Of a stretch of 64,000 nucleotides of DNA, positions 27,086 through 36,252 are shown one piece after another. This DNA comes from CAZHCA01 sp964530825 (lineage in GTDB: Bacteria; Bacteroidota; Bacteroidia; Chitinophagales; Saprospiraceae), in assembly GCA_964530825.1 (NCBI GenBank), contig CAZHCA010000001.1, forward strand, positions 62,001 to 126,000. The letters run 5' to 3'. Within the stretch, counting starts at the first letter, position 1; each line of letters starts with the position of its first letter. The translations under genes were made by a program, and so were the position numbers. The notes under the pieces are model-generated. The model saw only the letters and a list, made by a program, of their open reading frames with translations, was not told where the DNA came from and made no database searches.

Positions 27086-28192
27086 TTATATCAACAGATA
27101 ACGATTGCCGGGCAAAGAACGCACTAATCCCTGAATCTCTAGCTCTAGCAAACACCGGGAAAGGATCGAACCGGGAATCTGACTCTGAAAAGCTAACTCA
27201 TCGAGCGCCAATTCATTGCCTTCCTTTAGTAAATCTATGATTAATTTTTCTTCGGGTGCAAGGTCCAAAAGCAATTCTTGCTGGAAGGCGACTCTGCTTG
27301 CAGGGGTAGACCAACCAAGCGCCTTCCGGATATCTGCGCCACCCTCTACCAGGTGTGCTTGGTGATTCTTGATCAGTAAGTTGCAGCCTCCGGATTTTTC
27401 TTCGCCGGGTCTTCCGGGAATGGCAAGCACTTCCCTGTGGTACCCGTTGGCCAGGTTGGCAGTGATCATGGACCCCCCACGTACGGCGGTTTCTATCACC
27501 AAAACGCCGTCGGCCAGCCCAGCAATAATGCGGTTACGCATGGGGAAAAATTCCTTTTCTGGGGTAACGTGGTGTGGAAACTCAGTGAGCAAGCCCCCCT
27601 GTGCCATCATTTTTTCAGCTAGCGGCCGGTGGCTAGGCGGATAAAGTACGCCCAATCCATGTGCGGTTACGCCTACCGTAGCTATGCCGGCTTGCAGGGC
27701 GGCCGTGTGAGCGTGGTAGTCGATGCCGAACGCCAGCCCACTGATAATTAATGGTTTCAAATCGCTAAGTTCCGCTGTAATTTTTTGGCAATGTTCAACT
27801 CCCACGGGGCTGGGCCGCCGCGTGCCGACGATAGCGAGGACATGCGATGCGTTTAAGTTGGCCTGCCCTTTGAAATAAAGCACCAACGGTGGGTCTGGTA
27901 TTTGCCTGAGGCGGTCAGGATAACCGGAATCTTCGTAGGAAAGCACCAAAATGCCATGCTGTTGGGTGAATGCCCACTCCCGCTCAGCCTCCTTCAAGGC
28001 CCAGCCATTTGCAATAGCCTCTACCGATGACAGACGTAGTTTAAAGCCCTGTCGTAAAGTCTTCGAATCCGTTTCAAAGACGGCACGAGCCGAACCTAGA
28101 TGCTCAAGAAGTTTAACGGCGGTTTTACTACCGATGCCCGGAACACGGGTCAGGGCAATTTGATGAAGCAGTTCGTCCATTTGCATAACCAT
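27086..28192 (-). CDS. dprA: DNA processing protein DprA
   Basis: Binds incoming single-stranded DNA during transformation and loads RecA. About 368 residues; the first ATG is at 28192, with further ATGs at 28186 and 28180 and a GTG at 28195, so the exact start is open. An N-terminal helix-hairpin-helix region (TRVPGIGSKTAVKLLEHLGS), the Rossmann core (AIVGTRRPSPVGVEHCQKIT; SGLAFGIDYHAH; TEFPHHVTPEKEFFPMRNRI; a LAIPGRPGE stretch) and a C-terminal winged-helix region are visible. It is 16 bp upstream of the alkaline phosphatase gene. Confidence 0.95.
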   Translation of the reverse strand: MVMQMDELLHQIALTRVPGIGSKTAVKLLEHLGSARAVFETDSKTLRQGFKLRLSSVEAIANGWALKEAEREWAFTQQHGILVLSYEDSGYPDRLRQIPDPPLVLYFKGQANLNASHVLAIVGTRRPSPVGVEHCQKITAELSDLKPLIISGLAFGIDYHAHTAALQAGIATVGVTAHGLGVLYPPSHRPLAEKMMAQGGLLTEFPHHVTPEKEFFPMRNRIIAGLADGVLVIETAVRGGSMITANLANGYHREVLAIPGRPGEEKSGGCNLLIKNHQAHLVEGGADIRKALGWSTPASRVAFQQELLLDLAPEEKLIIDLLKEGNELALDELAFQSQIPGSILSRCLLELEIQGLVRSLPGNRYLLI

Positions 28193-28351
28193 CACTACTT
28201 GTGAGGCGAAGGGGCTGAATAAGCCCGACGCCGGCCAGTTAATTAACCATATGGGTGGGATGCAAAAAAGCGGGAAAGGTTATTTGGCGCAGGTTTGCGC
28301 AAAATGATTAAATTAGTTTATTTCCTGCAGAATTTCAAATGTTGTTTGTCC

Positions 28352-28846
28352 ATGAGCGAAAAGAAGACTCCCACCATTTTACGGCTAGAAATTCTGATTA
28401 TCGCTATCTTCTTCATTAGCTTTATTTTCTGGAGCGTATCGAAATGCACATCCACTAAACGAAGCCTGAAAGAACGGGAAGAGCGTCTAGCTACTGACGT
28501 GGAATCCCTAGCTGACACGACCAAGCAGGAGAAGGGGGAAAAGACGGAGCCCATCATCAATGACCTTGGGGGAAAAAACCAACCCCGAAGCATTTTATAC
28601 GTAACCATCAATGGGTTGAACATGCGCTCGGCGCCCACTGTCAATAGTGAAGTGATCGACCAACTTAAGCTATACGACGAGGTCTTTTATCTGGGCGAAG
28701 TGACCCCCTACCAGGACACCATTAACTTAGGTGAAGTAGTAACGGTGGAGCCCTGGGTGAAAATCCGCACGCGCAAAGGGCGTGCGGGGTGGGTATACGG
28801 GGCCGGGGTAGACTTTTACCGCCGGAAGCAGGAAGGCGTCAATTAA
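28352..28846 (+). CDS. Membrane-anchored SH3-like domain protein
   Basis: A 164-residue protein from the ATG at 28352 (MSEKKTP; the frame extends to 28295). One transmembrane helix at about 12-30 (LEILIIAIFFISFIFWSVSK) is followed by a charged coiled coil and a bacterial SH3 domain at about 85-158 (INGLNMRSAPTVNSEVIDQL; PWVKIRTRKGRAGWVYGAGV). Such domains usually bind peptidoglycan peptides, so it is probably an envelope protein facing the periplasm. No enzyme domain. Confidence 0.82.
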   Translation: MSEKKTPTILRLEILIIAIFFISFIFWSVSKCTSTKRSLKEREERLATDVESLADTTKQEKGEKTEPIINDLGGKNQPRSILYVTINGLNMRSAPTVNSEVIDQLKLYDEVFYLGEVTPYQDTINLGEVVTVEPWVKIRTRKGRAGWVYGAGVDFYRRKQEGVN

Positions 28847-28861
28847 TTGGACAGGGTCCGG

Positions 28862-29632
28862 CTATTGATAATCCAGTTTTTGCAACCCATAAGACTCAAT
28901 AATTCGGATAACCTGCTCGGCATAATTTTTCTCTTCTGAAAAACCGATCTTTTCCAGTTGCTTAGCCCAGGAAGCATAACTCCGGCTACCTAAACGGCCA
29001 GCTAGCGATTGATAGGGCCCAGTTGTAAGAAAAATGCTGTGGTCCCGGAAACTCGTCCATGCACTTGGATAGGCCCGGTAACAAGCTCCGCCGTAGGTGA
29101 TGGTCGCTTTGTCCCAATTATCGGAACAAGGAAGCTGAAAGTGATTCTCTCCTTGTTTTACCATCGAAGAAGTGCCCGCCTGGCTGTGTAGCAACCCATT
29201 GGCGATAATTAAGGAGGAGGGGATGCCGAATTTTTCTCTTTCCATAATCGCTACTTTAGCGAAGCGCTCTATGTAGTCGATAATTTCCGATTCGGATAAC
29301 AAATCCAACTTTTCGATTGCTGGTTTATCGGGTAGGCTCCGGGGCCGGGCCTGCTGTTGTTTACTTTTGCGTTTGCCAAAAGGCGAAAAGTTGAATCGGT
29401 TCGCGCCGGATGGCTTCGTTGCACCCTGGTCGGTGAGGACCGGGTCGTTCGGCTCCGGGTGGGCGGATGGGGGTGAAACTTGTTCTGGTTGCTCCCGGTT
29501 GGCCGGAGCCTGCCAGTTGATCTGAAAACTCAGGTTTTTCTTCGTCACGATGTAGACCAGCAACAAAGCAAAACCCAACTTAAACCAGTTCCTGCGAAAG
29601 AATTTTCCGAACTTTTGCTTCATCCTAGCCAT
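28862..29632 (-). CDS. FlgJ-like glucosaminidase-fold protein lacking the catalytic Glu
   Basis: About 256 residues from the ATG at 29632 (alternative at 29623; the frame begins at a TTG at 29698). A membrane anchor at about 17-30 and a charged, Pro-rich linker precede a glucosaminidase (PF01832-like) domain at about 115-255. The signature usually reads ILESGxG, with Glu as catalyst; here residues 146-152 are GLLHSQA and His149 replaces Glu. The later NHFQLPC segment, matching the family's NNxFGIKC-type motif, is present. I infer a peptidoglycan-binding or regulatory role rather than hydrolysis. It is convergent with the SH3 protein, which may also bind the wall. Confidence 0.78.
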   Translation of the reverse strand: MARMKQKFGKFFRRNWFKLGFALLLVYIVTKKNLSFQINWQAPANREQPEQVSPPSAHPEPNDPVLTDQGATKPSGANRFNFSPFGKRKSKQQQARPRSLPDKPAIEKLDLLSESEIIDYIERFAKVAIMEREKFGIPSSLIIANGLLHSQAGTSSMVKQGENHFQLPCSDNWDKATITYGGACYRAYPSAWTSFRDHSIFLTTGPYQSLAGRLGSRSYASWAKQLEKIGFSEEKNYAEQVIRIIESYGLQKLDYQ

Positions 29633-29718
29633 AACACTCCAGTTGCTGAAACAATACTTTCCAACAAAAGTAAACAATTTGTAGCTAAAAGCAAACAAGT
29701 CAGATTTTTTAAAACAAA

Positions 29719-30861
29719 TTATTGTTCAATAGCTTGCCTCAGGTCTTCCACGAGGTCGTCGGGGTCTTCTACGCCTACACTCAATCGGATCAGAGAGTCG
29801 GTGAGGCCGACTTTAATGCGTTCTTCACGTGGTATGGAGGCATGGGTCATACTGGCGGGGTGACCGATTAAAGACTCTACGCCGCCTAATGACTCGGCCA
29901 GGGTAAAGTATTGCGTACTGCTCAAAACCTGGTGAGCGGCCTCCAGGCGGTCGTCGACCAGGGAGAAGGAAACCATACCGCCGAAGTGGCGCATCTGGCG
30001 GGAAGCAATTTCGTGCTGCGGATGGTCGGTCAGACCCGGGTAATAGACCCGGCCTACTTTTTTGTGCTCCTGTAGAAAACGGGCTACCCGGGCAGCGTTT
30101 TGGCAAGATCGCTCTACCCGAAGGTGCAGGGTTTTGATGCCGCGCAAGGTCAGGAAGCAATCCTGCGGCCCTGGAATAGCGCCTACCGCATTTTGCAGGT
30201 AGAACAGCTTTTCGGCTAAATCTTCCTTACTGGTAACGACCGATCCCAGAACTACATCGGAGTGACCGCCGATGTACTTGGTGGCAGAGTGCAAAACCAG
30301 GTCGGCACCGAGGTCGAGCGGTTGCTGTAAATAAGGCGAGGCAAAAGTATTATCAACTACCGTAAGTATGCCATTGTCACGAGCCACTTGGCAAAGGGCT
30401 TCGATATCCACGACATTCAACATAGGATTGGTGGGCGTCTCGATCCAAAGCATTTTGGTTTCCGGTCGAAGGGTATCCGCTACTCGTGCCGGTTGCCCCA
30501 TATCGATGAAGCGGCTCAGGATTCCGTAGCGCTGGTGCACCTTGGTGAGCTGGCGATAAGTACCGCCATAGAGGTCGTTGACAGCCAGTACTTCCTGTCC
30601 AGGATCGAGCAGCCGTACTACTGCATCCATGGCCGACATACCGCTGCTGAAGCATATGGCATGGGATCCGTTTTCCAGTGCGGCGAGGTTGTGCTCCAGG
30701 GTGGTACGAGTAGGGTTCTGAGTGCGAGCATATTCATACCCCCGGTGCTTCCCGGGGGCTTCCTGAGCGTAAGTGGAGGTTTGGTAGATCGGCGTCATGA
30801 TAGCCCCAGTTGTAGGGTCAGGCGCTATACCGGCATGAATAACTTTAGTAGCAAATTTCAT
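29719..30861 (-). CDS. Cystathionine gamma-synthase (or gamma-lyase), PLP-dependent
   Basis: A 380-residue Cys/Met-metabolism PLP enzyme. Visible sites: the N-terminal TKVIHAG, a YEYARTQNPTR substrate/PLP segment, FSSGMSAMDAV, the PLP-phosphate region VNDLYGGTYRQ, ETPTNPM, VVDNTF and the Schiff-base Lys in HSATKYIGGHSD. C-terminal ESLGGVESLIGHPASMTHAS fits the family. Sequence alone does not separate synthase from lyase; the closest-looking Bacteroidota proteins are usually called gamma-synthase. It makes or splits cystathionine in methionine/cysteine metabolism. Ends a leftward unit after the transketolase subunits (17-bp gap). Confidence 0.9.
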   Translation of the reverse strand: MKFATKVIHAGIAPDPTTGAIMTPIYQTSTYAQEAPGKHRGYEYARTQNPTRTTLEHNLAALENGSHAICFSSGMSAMDAVVRLLDPGQEVLAVNDLYGGTYRQLTKVHQRYGILSRFIDMGQPARVADTLRPETKMLWIETPTNPMLNVVDIEALCQVARDNGILTVVDNTFASPYLQQPLDLGADLVLHSATKYIGGHSDVVLGSVVTSKEDLAEKLFYLQNAVGAIPGPQDCFLTLRGIKTLHLRVERSCQNAARVARFLQEHKKVGRVYYPGLTDHPQHEIASRQMRHFGGMVSFSLVDDRLEAAHQVLSSTQYFTLAESLGGVESLIGHPASMTHASIPREERIKVGLTDSLIRLSVGVEDPDDLVEDLRQAIEQ

Positions 30862-30878
30862 AAGTCGGGTGGCTTTAT

Positions 30879-31847
30879 TCAGGCAATGGCTGCTTTTCGT
30901 CGGACGACGGCTTTTACCGCCTGAACGACATTGGCGACGCCAAGTCCGTATTTTTCTAAAAGTTGAACAGGTTTTCCGCTTTCTCCGAAGCGGTCATCTA
31001 CCGCTACCATTTCCATTGGGGTCGGGCGATGGCGGGCCAGCATGCTGGCAATGCTCTCTCCCAATCCGCCATTGCGTTGGTGCTCTTCGGCGCTAACGGC
31101 GCAGCCAGTGCGGCTGACGGATTGAACAATAGCTGCCTCGTCTAACGGCTTAATCGTATGCAGGTTGATCAAATCAACCTGGATTCCCTCTTTTGCCAGT
31201 TGGCGGGAGGCTTCGATCGATTGCCAGACCATATGGCCGGTGGCGAAGAGGCTTACATCTTCACCGGTATTGAGGTGAAGCGCCTTGCCGATCTCGAAGA
31301 CTTGGTCTTCCGGGGTGAACACCGGCCATCCCGGACGCCCGAACCGCAAATAGACCGGGCCGTCGTGGTCGGCAATAGCGATCGTAGCAGCTTTGGTTTG
31401 ATGGTAATCGCAAGGATTAATCACCGTAAAGCCAGGCAGCATCTTCGTCATGCCGATATCCTCCAGGATTTGGTGGGTGGCGCCGTCTTCGCCCAGCGTT
31501 ACCCCAGCATGAGAAGCGCACACCTTCACGTTTTTGTGGGAGTAGGCAATCGACTGGCGCAGCTGGTCGTAGACCCGGCCGGTAGAAAAATTGGCAAACG
31601 TTCCGGTATAGGGGATTTTTCCGGAGGTAGCCAACCCGGCGGCAATGCCCATCATGTTGGCCTCGGCAATACCCACCTGGATAAACCGCTCGGGAAAGGC
31701 TGCTTTAAAATCGCCCATTTTTAAGGAACCCAGCAGGTCGGCACACAGGGCAACGACCTGTTCGTTGCGTTTGCCAACTTCGAGTAACCCCGCTCCGAAT
31801 CCGTCGCGCGTGGCTTTTTTATCCGTACTTACAAGTTGATCTAGCAT
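30879..31847 (-). CDS. Transketolase, C-terminal subunit
   Basis: A 322-residue protein corresponding to the pyrimidine-binding and C-terminal domains of transketolase, encoded apart from the TPP-diphosphate domain. Visible signatures: ADLLGSLKMGDFKAAFPERF, IGIAEANMMG-like VGIAEANMMG with the cofactor Glu, ASHAGVTLGEDGATHQ, and the C-terminal transketolase_C (DLINLHTIKPLD). With the upstream gene it forms the active enzyme of the non-oxidative pentose phosphate pathway. The split arrangement is common in several phyla. 18 bp separate it from the N-terminal subunit gene. Confidence 0.92.
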   Translation of the reverse strand: MLDQLVSTDKKATRDGFGAGLLEVGKRNEQVVALCADLLGSLKMGDFKAAFPERFIQVGIAEANMMGIAAGLATSGKIPYTGTFANFSTGRVYDQLRQSIAYSHKNVKVCASHAGVTLGEDGATHQILEDIGMTKMLPGFTVINPCDYHQTKAATIAIADHDGPVYLRFGRPGWPVFTPEDQVFEIGKALHLNTGEDVSLFATGHMVWQSIEASRQLAKEGIQVDLINLHTIKPLDEAAIVQSVSRTGCAVSAEEHQRNGGLGESIASMLARHRPTPMEMVAVDDRFGESGKPVQLLEKYGLGVANVVQAVKAVVRRKAAIA

Positions 31848-31865
31848 GTTGATTATGGTATGGTA

Positions 31866-32717
31866 TTATGCGGGAAAATCGCCCAGCGTTTCTTCCAATT
31901 GAGCGAGCGCTTGCTCCGTCTGTTTGGCATCGGGTGCTTTGCCGTGCCATTTGTGGGTGCCGGCCATGAAATCGACGCCGTACCCCATTTCAGTCTTCAT
32001 CAGCAGGATGGTGGGGCGGCCGCCGCCGGCATCGGCACGCATTGCCTCCAGTGTGCTGACCACTGCTTCCATATCGTTACCGTGATCAAGTTGCACGATT
32101 TTCCAGCCAAAAGCTTTCCATTTGGCGGGCAAATCGCCCAATGACATGACTTCTTCGTTGGGGCCGTCGATTTGCTGGCCGTTCCAGTCGACCGTGACGA
32201 TAAGATTGTCCAGCTTGTAGTGCGCTGCAAACATGGCAGCTTCCCATATCTGGCCTTCCTGTAGCTCGCCGTCGCCGGTCAGGGCAAAAACGAGGTGTGC
32301 ATCGCCGTTCATCTTTTTGGCCAGAGCCATACCCACGGCTACCGACAGACCCTGACCGAGTGACCCGGTAGCGACCCGTACACCCGGAAGGCCTTCATGT
32401 ACAGCTGGGTGGCCCTGGAGGCGGGAATCAATTTTTCGGAAGGTGGCAAGTTCTTCCACCGGAAAGTATCCACTGCGGGCCAGGACGCTGTACCACACCG
32501 GAGAGATGTGGCCGTTGGAGAGGATAAACACATCTTCTCCTACCCCCGACATATTAAACGAAGGATCGTGGCGCAATACCCGAAAGTAGAGTGCGGTGAA
32601 AAATTCGGTACAACCAAGCGATCCGCCAGGGTGACCGCTGGCTGCCAGGTGGGTCTGACGAATGATATCACGACGCACCTGCGAAGCAATGCGTTCCAAT
32701 TCTGGAATGGCTTTCAT
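31866..32717 (-). CDS. Transketolase, N-terminal subunit
   Basis: A 283-residue TPP-binding subunit from the ATG at 32717 (the frame extends to 32768). Signatures: ASGHPGGSLGCTEFFTALYF, the TPP motif GDGELQEGQIWEA...VDWNG, and TEMGYGVDFM; His residues for the substrate are in ASGHP and NGHISP. Partner of the next gene. The pair transfers two-carbon units between sugar phosphates. Confidence 0.93.
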   Translation of the reverse strand: MKAIPELERIASQVRRDIIRQTHLAASGHPGGSLGCTEFFTALYFRVLRHDPSFNMSGVGEDVFILSNGHISPVWYSVLARSGYFPVEELATFRKIDSRLQGHPAVHEGLPGVRVATGSLGQGLSVAVGMALAKKMNGDAHLVFALTGDGELQEGQIWEAAMFAAHYKLDNLIVTVDWNGQQIDGPNEEVMSLGDLPAKWKAFGWKIVQLDHGNDMEAVVSTLEAMRADAGGGRPTILLMKTEMGYGVDFMAGTHKWHGKAPDAKQTEQALAQLEETLGDFPA

Positions 32718-32758
32718 ACGACAAAATAGCGTGTTAAAATGTGGCTGCAAAAATAAGC

Positions 32759-32797
32759 AAAAGGGCAATCCTATTTATACTTAGGATTGCCCTTTTT
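32759..32797 (-). terminator. Intrinsic terminator after the HU gene
   Basis: AAAAGGGCAATCCTA at 32759 pairs perfectly with TAGGATTGCCCTTTT ending at 32796 (15 bp, 8-nt loop). Both arms end in A/T runs. It separates the HU gene from the transketolase operon, 34 bp beyond the HU stop. Confidence 0.85.
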
Positions 32798-32830
32798 GTT
32801 CTCCAGGAAGGTTTTATAAATTAGACCGTA

Positions 32831-33103
32831 TCAGTTTACGGATTCGCTGAGTTCTTTTCCCGGTTTGAATTTTACAACGTTCTTAGCGTCAATAGTAATC
32901 GTTTGGCCGGTTTGAGGGTTTCTTCCAGTGCGGGCTTCGCGGCGATTTACAGAAAAGGTACCGAAACCGATGAGGGTAACTTTGCCACCACTTTTCAATT
33001 CTTCGGCAATGCCGTCCAGAACAGTGTTAAGAGCGGTGGTAGCTTGAGCTTTGCTCAAATCTGCGCTTTCGGCAATTTTGTTGATCAAATCTCCTTTATT
33101 CAT
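32831..33103 (-). CDS. HU-family DNA-binding protein
   Basis: A 90-residue nucleoid protein, the classic HU length, from the ATG at 33103 (MNKGDLINKIAESADLSKAQ); the longer frame to 33208 contains the promoter. The signature GFGTFSVNRREARTGRNPQT, with the DNA-bending Pro in the RNPQTG arm, and the end VKFKPGKEL are all present. It compacts DNA as a dimer. It has its own promoter and terminator. Confidence 0.96.
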   Translation of the reverse strand: MNKGDLINKIAESADLSKAQATTALNTVLDGIAEELKSGGKVTLIGFGTFSVNRREARTGRNPQTGQTITIDAKNVVKFKPGKELSESVN

Positions 33104-33135
33104 TTCAGCATTTTTTAATGGAAAAAAAGTTCGTT

Positions 33136-33167
33136 CAAATTTATATGCTAGCTTCTTTAAAACCAAG
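33136..33167 (-). promoter_or_regulatory. Promoter of the HU gene
   Basis: On the minus strand: CTTG (33167-33164), 20 bp, then TAAATTTG (33143-33136), one mismatch from TTTG-N20-TAnnTTTG. Transcription would start near 33129, giving a leader of about 26 nt before the ATG at 33103. Confidence 0.7.
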
Positions 33168-33286
33168 TTTTTCCAATTTAAAAAATTCAGGGAACCCTGA
33201 AAATACAAGGGTTTTGCTCTTTAAGCAACCTTAAACCTCACTTTTTGGTTTTGATTTTGTGGTTCCTGAGAAAATAAAAACGCATT

Positions 33287-33487
33287 ATGAAAAATTCTTT
33301 CAGTTTTCTGCTGCTACTTTTGCTGCTAGTAGTTGCTGCCGGAACGACTTCTTCCTGCAACCGCAAGACGGGCTGCCCTGCCTATCAGGAGGTGCACGCT
33401 AAAACGGGAAAAGACGGCAAGCTGACTACGAAAAAAGGCTCTTCTAATTTATTCCCAAAAAAGATGCGAAAGCAGATGAAAAAATAG
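33287..33487 (+). CDS. Small basic lipoprotein of unknown function
   Basis: A 66-residue protein. A hydrophobic signal of about 20 residues ends in a lipobox-like TTSSC (Cys near 24), followed by CNRKTGCPAYQ and a Lys-rich tail (KKMRKQMKK). Short lipoproteins of this form with a CPAYQ motif are common in Bacteroidota and mostly uncharacterised. It ends 9 bp before the convergent permease gene. Confidence 0.7.
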   Translation: MKNSFSFLLLLLLLVVAAGTTSSCNRKTGCPAYQEVHAKTGKDGKLTTKKGSSNLFPKKMRKQMKK

Positions 33488-33496
33488 AGGGCGATC

Positions 33497-34807
33497 CTAC
33501 CCCGGCTCTTCCGTCAATTGCTGATCTGGCTCCTGCACACCGGTGCCGGAATTTTTGCCCATCAACCGGTCATTCCAGTGCTCGCCGATAATATTAAAAG
33601 CCATGACGGTCATAAAGATGGCCAGACCTGGGAAGAGGGCCAGCCACCAGGCGCTCACCTTAGACTGTACCTGATTGAGCATGGAGCCCCAACTGACGGC
33701 TTCCGGAGCCAGGCCGATGCCCAGAAAAGAGATAAAAGCTTCGGTAAGTACCGCACCGGCGATACCGAAGGCGAGTGCGATGCCAACGGGGCGTAGGCTG
33801 TTAGGCAGCGCGTGCTTCCACCAAATTTGTAAATCTGAGAAGCCCATGGTGCGTGCCGCATCAATGTACGGCAACTCCCGGATTCGCAGCAATTCTGCCC
33901 GAACTAACCGTGCCATGCCTGTCCAGTTAATCAGACCGATGATGAGCATTACATAAAGAATATTGGGCTTGCGAATTATAGCCAAGACCGATAATATCAA
34001 TAGCAAGTCCGGTATGCTGTTTAAAAGCTCAATCGACCGGCTGATCAGACTGTCGACCGGAAATCGAAACCGGCGAAGGGCACCTCGTCGATGGGCTATC
34101 AGCCGCCCGGCCCGCCAGCCTGCATAGGTCAAAGTCGCCAACAGCATTAAACTGATGGTTACTTGCAGGATAAGATTACCGGAGGTTAGGGCATGTTGGC
34201 GAGCCAAAAAACCATAGTAAAGGCCTAGGATGACCCCGATTATCAATCCGCCGAGCTCCCAACCGGATAGGCGCAGGCGATTGTCGCCGAAATAGCCGGC
34301 CAATCCACCCAGTAAAATACCAATAAAACCGGCCACTCCCATAGCCACCAAGCCCACGAGCAGGGCTGTACGCGCCCCACGGATCAGACCGGCCAGCGTG
34401 TCCCGCCCCAGCTGGTCGGTGCCTAACCAATGCCGGTAACGCAGGCTTTCGACCTGCTGACGGTCGAATGGACCGCGGTACCCCATATTCTTCCGGTCGA
34501 TGGTGCTTGCCTGGTAGGGAATTGGAGGCATAATTTTCTGCTGATAGTCCAGTGCATGCCAATCGGCGTTGGCCAACTTGGCCGGCAAGGTTGTCCAGCC
34601 CCAGTCGACTGCGTATTGTTGCAGAACGGGCCAGTAGATCTGCCCATCCAGCCGGCAGTAAATGGGCTTATCGTTAGCAATAAAATCGCCGAATACGGCT
34701 ACGAACATTAATAAGTACAGATAATAGCGCGCCCAACGCGGCCCGCCAATACCTAAGGTCTTGTCCCCCCCGAATCGATTATTCATAAATAATTGGCCTC
34801 GATTCAT
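33497..34807 (-). CDS. Oligopeptide-type ABC transporter permease (DppC/OppC-like)
   Basis: A 436-residue inner-membrane permease, longer than typical OppC (about 300) because of an insert between the first helix and the core (about residues 45-135, periplasmic). The core carries LGTDQLGRDTLAGLIRGART and the coupling-helix EAA-type segment (RTMGFSDLQIWWKHALPNSL). It works with the DppB-like permease, whose stop codon overlaps its start (ATGA). The ATPases are not in the window. Confidence 0.92.
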   Translation of the reverse strand: MNRGQLFMNNRFGGDKTLGIGGPRWARYYLYLLMFVAVFGDFIANDKPIYCRLDGQIYWPVLQQYAVDWGWTTLPAKLANADWHALDYQQKIMPPIPYQASTIDRKNMGYRGPFDRQQVESLRYRHWLGTDQLGRDTLAGLIRGARTALLVGLVAMGVAGFIGILLGGLAGYFGDNRLRLSGWELGGLIIGVILGLYYGFLARQHALTSGNLILQVTISLMLLATLTYAGWRAGRLIAHRRGALRRFRFPVDSLISRSIELLNSIPDLLLILSVLAIIRKPNILYVMLIIGLINWTGMARLVRAELLRIRELPYIDAARTMGFSDLQIWWKHALPNSLRPVGIALAFGIAGAVLTEAFISFLGIGLAPEAVSWGSMLNQVQSKVSAWWLALFPGLAIFMTVMAFNIIGEHWNDRLMGKNSGTGVQEPDQQLTEEPG

Positions 34808-36234
34808 GAGCGATAATTTTTGGAAAGCTGCACGCGGGGATCGACCACCGTATACAACAGATCAGCTATCAGGATACCCACCATTGTCATCAAGGCAGAC
34901 AACAGCAGTAAGCCGTAAACCACCGGCCAGTCCCGCGCGTAAATCGCATCGATACTCACTTTACCCATACCGGGAAGATTAAAGATCGACTCGATGACCA
35001 CTGATCCGGCCAGGAGTGCGGGGAAAAGTGCTCCGAACAGCGTGATAATTGGAAATAAGGCAATGCGAAAAGCATGCCCCCAGATTACACGTCTGCGCGG
35101 TAATCCTTTGGCGTAGGCCGTGCGAATGTAGGGTTCGTCCAGGACATTGACCATGCCGCCCCGCATTTGCCGCGACAAATAAGCCAGCGCCGGATAAGTA
35201 AGGCATACTACCGGCAACACCAGATGCCACAACAGGTCAAGTGTCCGGTTCCACCAACCTCCGGCTACCTGATCGGAACGCAGTCCCATCGTCGGGAAAA
35301 AATCCATCCCGTATTCGGGCGTTGTAAAAAAAATCAGCAGCAAAGTAGCAATCCAGAAGTTAGGGAGGGAGTACAGCAAAAAAAGCCCGAAAGTTATACT
35401 TTTCTCACGCTGCGAGCCCCGCTCGCGAGCTGTGTAAACGCCCAGGGGTACGGAAAGGAGGTAGGCCAGCAGGATTGCCAGTCCATTGACCAGCAAGGTG
35501 ACCGGAAGGGCGTTGCGTATTTTCTGAACCACCGGTAAACCATCGGAGTAGGAGGTCCCAAAATCGCCTTTTAGAATACCGCTGAGCCAATGATGATACT
35601 GATTATCCGCTCCGTGCCAGATGAGCTTAGGAAGATAATGGCGCCAGTGCTCCGGATTGGTGGTCAGGGCGGTAATATGTTGTTCCAACCGATCAACGGT
35701 AGGTTGGAACCGGGCGCGAAAAACTGGCGACCGGACCGACAGGTGCTGTAGGGTATCCAGCTGGGCTTGCATTACTGCTGGCTCTACCTGCAAAAGCAGC
35801 ATCTGCAAGCTGCGCTGAGCGCGAATTGCTTCTGCTTTAGCCGATTTGGGCAACCGGCCTGCCCCCTGTAGGCCCTGACGCAATAGCTGGTAGTAGGGCA
35901 TGGCTTCCCTGGCTTTGCCACTTTGCCAGATCAGTGACCGGACCATTGCGCGCTGGTCGCGATTGATGATGCGGTATAGGGTGTCGGGAAAGGCCGAAGT
36001 CGTAAGGGTGAAGTAAAAGACCGGACGGTCGAGGCCAAGCATGGTGGCCGTCTTTTTATAGATCTGCTCTGCATCCATTAGTCCGGCACCGCCCTCTTCA
36101 AGAGGGGCCTGTCCTCGGTTGATTAGCTCAACCGGATCGCCCGGTGCCGCCTTACTTAGCAGGAAAGCGAGTAAGGAGATCAGCAAAAGGGTGGGGGTGA
36201 AAATAACCAGTCGTCTCAGGATATAAATCAACAT
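34804..36234 (-). CDS. Oligopeptide-type ABC transporter permease (DppB/OppB-like)
   Basis: A 476-residue inner-membrane permease. The N-terminal helix LIYILRRLVIFTPTLLLISL and the AAPGDPVE segment are typical of OppB. A helical insert of about 140 residues (roughly 75-215) sits between helix 1 and the conserved core, where family members usually have about 60; the core contains SDGLPVVQKIRNALPVTLLV, the family RQMRGGMVNVLDEPYIRTAY segment and the coupling region AKGLPRRRVIWGHAFR. Transcribed with the binding protein upstream, across a 135-bp gap holding a strong stem-loop. Confidence 0.93.
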   Translation of the reverse strand: MLIYILRRLVIFTPTLLLISLLAFLLSKAAPGDPVELINRGQAPLEEGGAGLMDAEQIYKKTATMLGLDRPVFYFTLTTSAFPDTLYRIINRDQRAMVRSLIWQSGKAREAMPYYQLLRQGLQGAGRLPKSAKAEAIRAQRSLQMLLLQVEPAVMQAQLDTLQHLSVRSPVFRARFQPTVDRLEQHITALTTNPEHWRHYLPKLIWHGADNQYHHWLSGILKGDFGTSYSDGLPVVQKIRNALPVTLLVNGLAILLAYLLSVPLGVYTARERGSQREKSITFGLFLLYSLPNFWIATLLLIFFTTPEYGMDFFPTMGLRSDQVAGGWWNRTLDLLWHLVLPVVCLTYPALAYLSRQMRGGMVNVLDEPYIRTAYAKGLPRRRVIWGHAFRIALFPIITLFGALFPALLAGSVVIESIFNLPGMGKVSIDAIYARDWPVVYGLLLLSALMTMVGILIADLLYTVVDPRVQLSKNYRS

Positions 36235-36252
36235 GTAAGCCGATTTTTACCG

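Noticed and set aside
33188..33199. Palindrome CAGGG-AA-CCCTG upstream of the HU promoter
   Set aside because: Short, isolated, outside the core promoter, and not repeated elsewhere in the window that I can see.
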